DNA of 64,000 nucleotides. Source: Phoronis australis. Its lineage: Eukaryota; Phoronida; Phoronidae. Made by a program: the position numbers and the translations under genes. The stretch covers positions 161,575 through 225,574 of the forward strand of contig NMRA01000338.1 in the NCBI GenBank assembly GCA_002633005.1, written 5' to 3'. Every line of letters starts with the position of its first letter. Positions within the stretch are counted from its first letter, which is position 1. Positions 57,930-64,000 of the stretch are shown one piece after another. The notes below the pieces were generated by a model. The model was not told the origin of the DNA, searched no databases, and was given only the letters and a program-made list of their open reading frames with translations.

Positions 57930-58640
57930 TGTCGCCAAAATTGGGAAAGTGTCCCCACTTCTCTAATAATAAACATGGCCACTAGGTGGCACAGAATACC
58001 GAATCCTGAAAGTGGGAAAGCAGTCTCAACAGAAACCTATTTGCCAAATTTCACAAAAATCCACCCATGAGCTCTGATCCAGAGGTAAATATGATGAGAA
58101 AATGAAATTGCCAAAATAGGACACAGCAGTAGTCTGATACTCATCATCCGTTGCCATCTCCATAGGCACACATCTGTCAAACTTTATAAAGATCCTGCAG
58201 AGGGTTGCGGATGCAGAGCCATGGATGGAAAAAAAACTAACTGCCACTGGAGGGTGCCAGAAAAATGGAGCCCGTTTGAAAATTGTCAGCTGTGATCTTC
58301 GCATCAGTAACACACCTGCCAATTTTCATAATGCTTTGTTCCATAGGCAGGTTGCGCACAATATGTCAGAAGATGTCTCCTAAATAAAACCCTATTTGCC
58401 AAATGTAATGGAAATCCATAAAGGAACTCTAGATACAGAGGTGAACATAAAACAAAATTGCCACTAGGGTGCAGAGCGGTGGTCAGATCGGTCGAAAACT
58501 AGACTGTCATCAACTTCATCGGAACACATCTGCTAAATTTTGTTAAGATCCAGCAAGGCGTTAACTAGATATATCAGTGGACACCAGGATAAAGACGACA
58601 GCAAAATGCACCCACGTATAACTGAGGATACATAGAAATT
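57930..58640 (-). repeat. CTAGTGG repeat family on the minus strand, STIL-MED26 spacer
   Basis: Antisense units with ATGGCCACTAGGTGGCACA (57975), TGCCACTGGAGGGTGCC (58242) and TTGCCACTAGGGTGCAGA (58459), interleaved with TTTGCCAAATTTCACAAA. Confidence 0.8.
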
Positions 58641-59244
58641 ACTTCCATCCCAAAATGGAGGGGCACTTGCACTTAATTTCAGTGTTTGTCAACTTTTCCA
58701 AATTTGGCATTGCTCCAAATCAAATGCAGCTCACCTCAATTATCTTTGATGAAAAAAATCAATTGCTATCGTGGCAAAGACATTCTCAAGACCAGTTTGT
58801 TAACCATCCTAATAGATCATTTTCATGTTCCAGTCATAAGTGGGAAGGTAGTGTTGCTATGTAACAAGATTACTGACTTGCACCATTCAAAGGTGAAGCG
58901 AGTTTTCCAAAATTGGGAGTTTTATTGAGGTTATGCTGTATCTTAGAAAAATATCCAATTTTGGCAGCTAACTTGGGAACACCATATCTCACAAATGGTT
59001 GATCGGATTAACATGAAGCTTTCAAGATACCATGCTTGATACTGTTCTTCAAAAGAGTTGGGAATTGTTTTTGAAATGCACCACTTTCACTCGAGGGGCA
59101 ATCAAAACAGGACTTGAAAATGTTAAGAAACTGTAACGGCATTTTTGAGATTTTATCTCGGAACATTTCTATCACACGAAAGTTAGTCCCGTCACTTTGC
59201 TATGAATATATTTTTCTCTTTAGCTTAATTTTCCTAAAACAAAA

Positions 59245-59258
59245 AGGTCAAGTGACCT
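59245..59258. promoter_or_regulatory. Inverted nuclear-receptor half sites, 2 bp spacer
   Basis: AGGTCA-AG-TGACCT is a perfect inverted repeat between STIL and MED26. Confidence 0.3.
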
Positions 59259-59582
59259 AATTTGTGGCAAATTGGTGTAAGTCAAAAAGAAATTGTATGG
59301 AATTTCAGAAAATATGTACTTTTGCCGAGTTAAATTTATAGTTTTGAAGATATCTGGCTAAGTGTTGAGACTTGTCAATAAATTCCTATACAACCGTTAC
59401 AGGTTTTCTTGCAATATTTCGACAAACACACACTTAAATTTACGATGCAAAGTCTGCGGTGGTCTAACCAGTGACAGTAATGGTGGGCACTACAAGACTG
59501 TGAGTACCCCACAACCCACTTTAACCAAGCCACCTGTGTTATTCTTATTACAAACTAAACAAGTTGTCAAATACTGAATGGC

Positions 59583-59588
59583 TTTAAT
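59583..59588 (-). terminator. Candidate MED26 poly(A) signal
   Basis: ATTAAA on the minus strand, 89 bases after the MED26 stop. It is the nearest hexamer variant and would give a very short 3' UTR. Confidence 0.45.
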
Positions 59589-59676
59589 AAATCAGCAACA
59601 GTAAACAAATAGGTCATTAGAATAAAACTGACCAATATGTTATAGTATTCAGGAGCACGAGGATAAGTAGACATAA

Positions 59677-61371
59677 TTAACCATCTGTATCTACATAGGG
59701 GAGAACGTGTAGCAAATCGCCGTTATAAGAACTAAGAGAAACAACGGACGTCCAATCATGCCACTGACTGTTGTAGTCGCGACAACCATTAATACCTGTC
59801 CATTCCTCATTGTGTAATTTATCTACTAAAGCATTTGAGACCACAGGTTTTGCATTGTCCACCGGGCAAGCATCTGTGCTGTCCATGCCTATTTCTTCAT
59901 CACTGTCACTATTCCATTTTATGGCATCGAGATCAAGGGGTGGAAGGCGACTGTAAATTTGTTCAAGTTCCTCCTCAATTGACACTTTTCTAACGTTTGT
60001 TTTTAGGTTCTGTTCATCCAGGCCTTTATAACTGGCTACAGTCTCATCAAAAACAGATAAGGTGTCATTAAGAGTCGCCTTTTCAATCCCTGAAACTGAA
60101 GGGGGAGATTCACTAGCTACAGGGCTTTCCAAGCGATACGATTCATTGGCATCACTGTAGCATGAGTTCAAGTAATTTTCCACCAACTCCTTTCGACTGA
60201 TGAGGTCAGGGGTTGGAGGTGGGACCATGGAACCCGGTTTCCGTCGTGGACGAGGCTTGGCACCAGCGGGCACTATTGATTGGTTGACCAGATCCCTTTC
60301 TTTGGCGATACGATTACTAGTTATTCTGGCCACAGTCTCACTCTGCAGTGAGGCTGAACTATTTTTGGCCTTCATCTCGGCGAGAATTTGAGCGGTGGTT
60401 TTCACTTTTGGAGTTTTAGAGACCGTGGACGACGGTCTTTGTGATTCAGGTGGTGTTTTTTTCTTAGAGTTTCCATTGTTTCTTGCCCGCCCGCTGACTT
60501 GTGAGCTTGCCGAGACAAGACTAGTCTGACTAGACGAACAGTGTAACGCTTCCTTATAACATGCATCAACTCCATTCACTAAACCACTGTTCGCGGCATG
60601 CTCATCACCATCTAGTGTTGGTTTCTTGGACGACGGTTCGCCGCAATTGTCTTGTCGGGATCGTTTACGGTTGGCAGCATTAGTTTTTGCTAAATCCTCA
60701 CTCGCATTTTTTCTACTATTAGCACTTTTTGATGACACAGGCGTGGAATGGATGGATGTTGCACTAGACGCAGGACTAACCTGTGTCCCAGCGTAGGAGC
60801 CCTGTTTGTATGACAAGACATTGGTGCTTGAAGCAAGCGGTGATACAGTGTTTGTTCGAGTGCTTGGCACAGTTAACTGATTCCTAGCAGATGATGGAGT
60901 GAGAGGACGCGCAGATGTCACTGGTGTAACTAACTTACTGCTACCACTGACCGGAGGAGACGGGCGACTACCAGAGGGCGTCACCTGACGACCTGCAGGT
61001 CGGGTAGAGACAGGCCTGCCAGATGGGGTCAGTGGTCGTCCTGACGGTGTCAACGGTCTTCCAGTAGCGGGAGTCGAAGGGCAGCTGTTCCCAGATGGTG
61101 TAATGGGACGGGTGGGCAGGCCAGCTGCACGTAGCGCAGGACTGTGCGATAGCGCAGGACTGTGCGATAGCGCAGGACTGGTGTTGTGGCCTCCAGTGCG
61201 CTGTAACTGAGCAATACGATCTGAGCCATTAATAGAACTGCCGCCGCCGCTACCAACTTCAGGGGCGATGAGTTTCTGCCAACTGCGGACAAGCTTCTTG
61301 ATGCGCTTGGCAAGTTCATCGTCTGTGGTCTTTTTACGTAGGTCATTCACATACCGACCTAACCGGGTTTG
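59677..61371 (-). CDS. MED26: MED26 last exon (rest of LW domain to C-terminus)
   Basis: 564 codons plus TAA, all in one exon as in human. Acceptor on the minus strand is CTTCTCATTGCAG. The open frame can be extended two codons past the acceptor through a TTG, but that is intron. Internal repeats include three HSPALS units (18 bp repeat near 61137-61187) and several RPLTPSG units. The C-terminal 45 codons hold the conserved Mediator-binding region, preceded by YSRLPPLDLDAIKW and an acidic SDSDEE stretch. Confidence 0.94.
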   Translation of the reverse strand, partial: QTRLGRYVNDLRKKTTDDELAKRIKKLVRSWQKLIAPEVGSGGGSSINGSDRIAQLQRTGGHNTSPALSHSPALSHSPALRAAGLPTRPITPSGNSCPSTPATGRPLTPSGRPLTPSGRPVSTRPAGRQVTPSGSRPSPPVSGSSKLVTPVTSARPLTPSSARNQLTVPSTRTNTVSPLASSTNVLSYKQGSYAGTQVSPASSATSIHSTPVSSKSANSRKNASEDLAKTNAANRKRSRQDNCGEPSSKKPTLDGDEHAANSGLVNGVDACYKEALHCSSSQTSLVSASSQVSGRARNNGNSKKKTPPESQRPSSTVSKTPKVKTTAQILAEMKAKNSSASLQSETVARITSNRIAKERDLVNQSIVPAGAKPRPRRKPGSMVPPPTPDLISRKELVENYLNSCYSDANESYRLESPVASESPPSVSGIEKATLNDTLSVFDETVASYKGLDEQNLKTNVRKVSIEEELEQIYSRLPPLDLDAIKWNSDSDEEIGMDSTDACPVDNAKPVVSNALVDKLHNEEWTGINGCRDYNSQWHDWTSVVSLSSYNGDLLHVLPYVDTDG

Positions 61372-63730
61372 CTGCAATGAGAAGGGAACGCTGTGTTGAG
61401 TTCAGACAACCGATACATTAAGTCAGATTTATTGTCCCCAGATATTGTAAAACCAAACCACTTTCAGACAAAATCAATTGCCAAGTTGCCCTCTTTTCAT
61501 TTTAACAGCCTCTAAAATTGTGATGAATGCCTAAATTTTTTCAATATTTTCTGGTGGTAGCTATGCTGCAAATTCAGATACCACAAAGCCTAATTCAGGT
61601 AGTGTAAATAATTTATGAAAAATGAGGAAATAAAATTTCATCTGTCTGCCATACTGTGTCCTAAAGTGGCGAAATTTTATCCTAGTATTGAACACTGAAC
61701 GGAATCAAAACATTTGGGACTTGTCATAAAAGCAGCAATATTTAGTTAAGTGTAAAACTTAAAAGCTGAGGTTGAGTAATGTTATTGTAAAACGAGATAT
61801 ACTTAACTGCGCCATTCACTCGGCTTACTATATAGTAATGAAACAAGAAGTCTAACGTTCATTGAAGAAGTTACAAGGGACACAAACAGATATGGCCCAT
61901 CATGAGCATGCACACAGACCAGAATTATATGATGAATAGTTGTAGTCATCCAGTTGAGTAAATAATATTAAAAAAGAAATCAACTACTGGAATTACGAAT
62001 TGAGTTAGCTACGTTGCATCCTCATCTCGAGGACTTCGGCAGGCCACTGAGGTATCACGCGACTAATCATGTGATTGCTAGCACAGTTTGCACGGGATAC
62101 TCTTTAGCACCCTATCCCAAGTTACAAGTTATTGGTAACAGACAAAGGGGGCTAAGATTTCTGTTACCAAGAACTTGGGATAGGGCGCTACGGAGTATCC
62201 TGTGCAAACTGTGCTAGCAATAACATGATGTCACGTGACACTTCAGTGCCCTGCTGAAGTCCTCGAGATGAGGACGCAATGTACCTAACTCAATCCGTAA
62301 GTCCAGTAGTTGATTTTTTCATATTAGGTCCGAATTATGATTTGACCTTTTCATGGACTCACAAGGTATTTGATAATAGGAAGGTCAAAGTTAGAGTGAA
62401 AACTTAACAGACTCAAGGGTCAACTTCAGTTTCGACAACTTCAATTCAACTCTACCCATTTGAGGAGGTAGAAAAATATATTGTATGGTTGGCCTAGCTT
62501 TTTTAAAGGTACTCCAACAACTCTAGTTTGGTAGTGGCTCATTGTCAATCTAACATGAATGTTAGGGAAAATACCGAATTTTGGCAAGTGTTAGGGCATA
62601 CCAGATTTTTTCTACAGAATATATTTGGATTCGACTTCTGGTCCTTAAACTAGGTTCCATGCTTATCTCCACAAAACTGGTAATATGACTTCTTAGATTA
62701 TATCATTTTGTTCGAAAATCAAACACCGTAATAACTGGGCGTTTATTTAGTGTCACTAAAACATGAAAATTTCATTTTCTGAATACACATCCATGGGCTT
62801 ATCTACAGAAAATCCCGGTAAGTAGTGCATGTTAAACAGCATAATGTGAAAGTGTGCTCGTACAGATGTGTGTTTGTGTTAACGAAGGACTGCTATGTAA
62901 CTACAGTCATCACTATAGTCATAAAGATGTATGAACAATGTTTCCAGAGCAGTCACGGCAAGGTTTCGAACTCAAGAGTCTGTGACTCAAGCGCACCAAT
63001 AACAAAGCCACCATCATTGAATGAATTCCAATACGACAAAAAAGTGTGACCCACTTGTTAACTCTGTCGAAGTAAATAACTACTTACTTTTGAACTGTGG
63101 TCATTATTTTGAGGTGCACTGAGTAGTGCAACAGTATACAAATATGGACCAATCCCAAGGGTGACATCAGGTCACATGGATTGAGGGATAACAATATTGC
63201 TCTCCTGAGACCATGTGACCTGTACACCCGAGGGACTTGTCTATAGTTGTGTCATATGACAACCGATGCTTCTTTCTTAACGGATTGCTTCCTCTCTAGT
63301 TAGATTAGCTTGTTCTGACATAGTCTGCTCACTTTGTGGTTAGGGTTTAAGGTTTCTGCAGCGTCTGGCCAGATCGCAAATACCGACGTCTGACATGGAG
63401 ACGGTATGAATGACAAGTAATGTTCCACAGGATGGTCAATATTATGCTATATGAGATGTTATCGCACCATGTTTGAGCCAATCAGAACACAAAGTATTAG
63501 TGCTCGCGGAATATTTCTTTCTTTGAAAAGAATCATCTTCTATTTTCAAATTTTGCATGCACTACAAGGTTAAAGGTTGGTGAAAATGTTTCAAGCCATG
63601 ACACCGTGACTGGTGTTCAAGGGCACATCCAAGATGACAATCCCACTAGACCTACTTCTAGAGCCTGTATGGTGATTGGGTATTTCTCCAGAGTGGCTAT
63701 CACCTCCACAACCCTGCCCATGTCCACGAT
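59677..63730 (-). CDS. MED26: MED26, Mediator subunit 26 (partial; first exon outside the window)
   Basis: Mediator subunit (CRSP70/ARC70) that recruits super elongation complex factors to RNA polymerase II. Two exons are visible: 63656-63730 and 59677-61371, joined at phase 0 across a 2.28 kb intron, exactly as in human MED26, giving 589 aa without the N-terminus. Together they carry the TFIIS N-terminal (LW) domain: VVEVIATLEKYPIT, then TRLGRYVNDLRKKTTDDELA and LVRSWQKLI (human LEVISSLEKYPIT, TRLGKLINDVRKKTKNEELA, LLRSWQKLI). A long Ser/Thr/Pro-rich middle follows. The C-terminus has WTGINGC, WHDWTSVVSL and LHVLPYV, matching human WPGVNGC, WYDWTQCISL and LNILPYV, the Mediator-binding end. 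The promoter and roughly 25 N-terminal residues must lie beyond position 64000. Confidence 0.93.
61971..62320. mobile_element. 350 bp foldback element with ATATTA target duplication
   Basis: Two arms of about 150 bp, inverted and highly similar, share CATCTCGAGGACTTC, TGCTAGCACAGTTTGCAC and CCCTATCCCAAGTT. ATATTA flanks both ends exactly (61965-61970 and 62321-62326). It lies in the MED26 intron; the ORF within is an artefact of the arms. Confidence 0.85.
62327..63655. other. MED26 intron 2, right part
   Basis: AT-rich; holds the SINE-like head and a hairpin CAGGTCACATGG (63168) / CCATGTGACCTG (63211). No exon seen. Confidence 0.5.
62945..63022 (-). repeat. Possible tRNA-derived SINE head
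   Basis: The minus strand reads GTGGCTTTGTTATTGGTGCGC, then an anticodon-arm-like TTGAGTCACAGACTC and a B-box-like GAGTTCGAAACC, in tRNA order and spacing. There is no acceptor stem and no A-rich tail, so it is not a working tRNA. Confidence 0.3.
63656..63730 (-). CDS. MED26: MED26 internal exon 2 (LW domain, first half)
   Basis: 75 nt encoding IVDMGRVVEVIATLEKYPIT then IQALE. On the minus strand it is preceded by acceptor CTCTGTTTCAG and followed by donor GTAGGT. It is phase 0 on both sides and the same length as the human exon. Confidence 0.9.
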
Positions 63731-63796
63731 CTGAAACAGAGGTCAAAGGTCACGTACAGCACGAGTTCACCACACACGATTGACAATGCCACAAAC

Positions 63797-64000
63797 AAGG
63801 TACCTAAACTACACGGTCAACGAACTTATAAACACGGGCACGCACGCATGAACACGACTCACTGACCTGCAAACACCGTCCACTGACTCACAAACATGGG
63901 AACGGACTCACAAAACACGATCCATGCACCCTAATACACGGGACACGGACTCATATTCACCACGTAACACGGTTAACGGACCGCCAAACACGGGTCACAG
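63797..64000. mobile_element. Second copy of the AAGGTACCTAAA MITE, cut by the window edge
   Basis: AAGGTACCTAAACTACACGG begins at 63797, with internal GACTCACAAACACGG-type repeats reverse-complementary to those at 8.7-9.0 kb. It lies in the intron upstream of MED26 exon 2. Confidence 0.7.

Noticed and set aside
61372-61377. Extending MED26 exon 3 to an apparent start at 61377
   Set aside because: That start is a TTG inside the acceptor TTCTCATTGCAG; the phase-0 join to the exon at 63656 matches human MED26.
62014-62217. 67-codon ORF
   Set aside because: Lies wholly inside the 350 bp foldback element.
63168-63222. Hairpin with 12 bp CAGGTCACATGG arms as a mobile element
   Set aside because: No flanking duplication and no second copy seen.

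Overview
This is eukaryotic genomic DNA from an intron-rich animal. Three conserved animal genes can be read exon by exon: RCC1 (+, coding 24497-32412), STIL (+, coding 41728-56614) and MED26 (-, 59677-63730, first exon beyond the right edge). The STIL has the PLK4-type coiled coil, the STAN box and the C-terminal TIM box. The three proteins are clearly animal but diverged from the human ones. Introns are short to medium and the spacers are packed with small inverted-repeat transposons. An invertebrate deuterostome fits best, and a cephalochordate such as amphioxus is my first guess from repeat style, not something the sequence proves. All homology statements come from my memory of human proteins, not from a search.

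Layout. Positions 1-24 kb hold no gene I can name. They contain a 4-copy 113 bp tandem repeat, a hAT-like MITE with perfect 8 bp target duplications, a Harbinger-like MITE nested in the 3' tail of a LINE, a foldback region rich in CRE palindromes, a 1.67 kb TTAA-flanked element, a 50 bp perfect palindrome, and two isolated minus-strand exon candidates (a membrane-protein last exon at 4943-5204 and a signal-peptide-like first exon at 16582-16660). RCC1 follows in nine coding exons giving 428 aa. The 32.4-41.7 kb spacer holds a frameshifted THAP zinc-finger exon, a CpG-type promoter with a small ORF, a LINE 3' end, and short GC-rich MITEs with 5 bp target duplications. STIL follows in fifteen coding exons giving 1246 aa. 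Between the convergent STIL and MED26 3' ends lies a decayed duplicate of a MED26 coding segment.

The gene products share a cell-division theme without forming an operon. RCC1 loads Ran-GTP at chromatin for spindle assembly and nuclear transport. STIL drives centriole duplication with PLK4, SAS-6 and CPAP. MED26 is the elongation-linked Mediator subunit.

The most unusual structure is the tandem amplification of exon edges. RCC1 exon 2 has its 3' end and splice donor repeated about six times at a 64 bp period. STIL exon 10, which encodes half of the CPAP-binding motif, has its acceptor repeated five times at exactly 65 bp. STIL intron 3 also carries an array of CTCF-consensus-like motifs about every 148 bp, and STIL intron 5 a 27-copy 17 bp minisatellite in which every copy contains a TGACCT nuclear-receptor half site.
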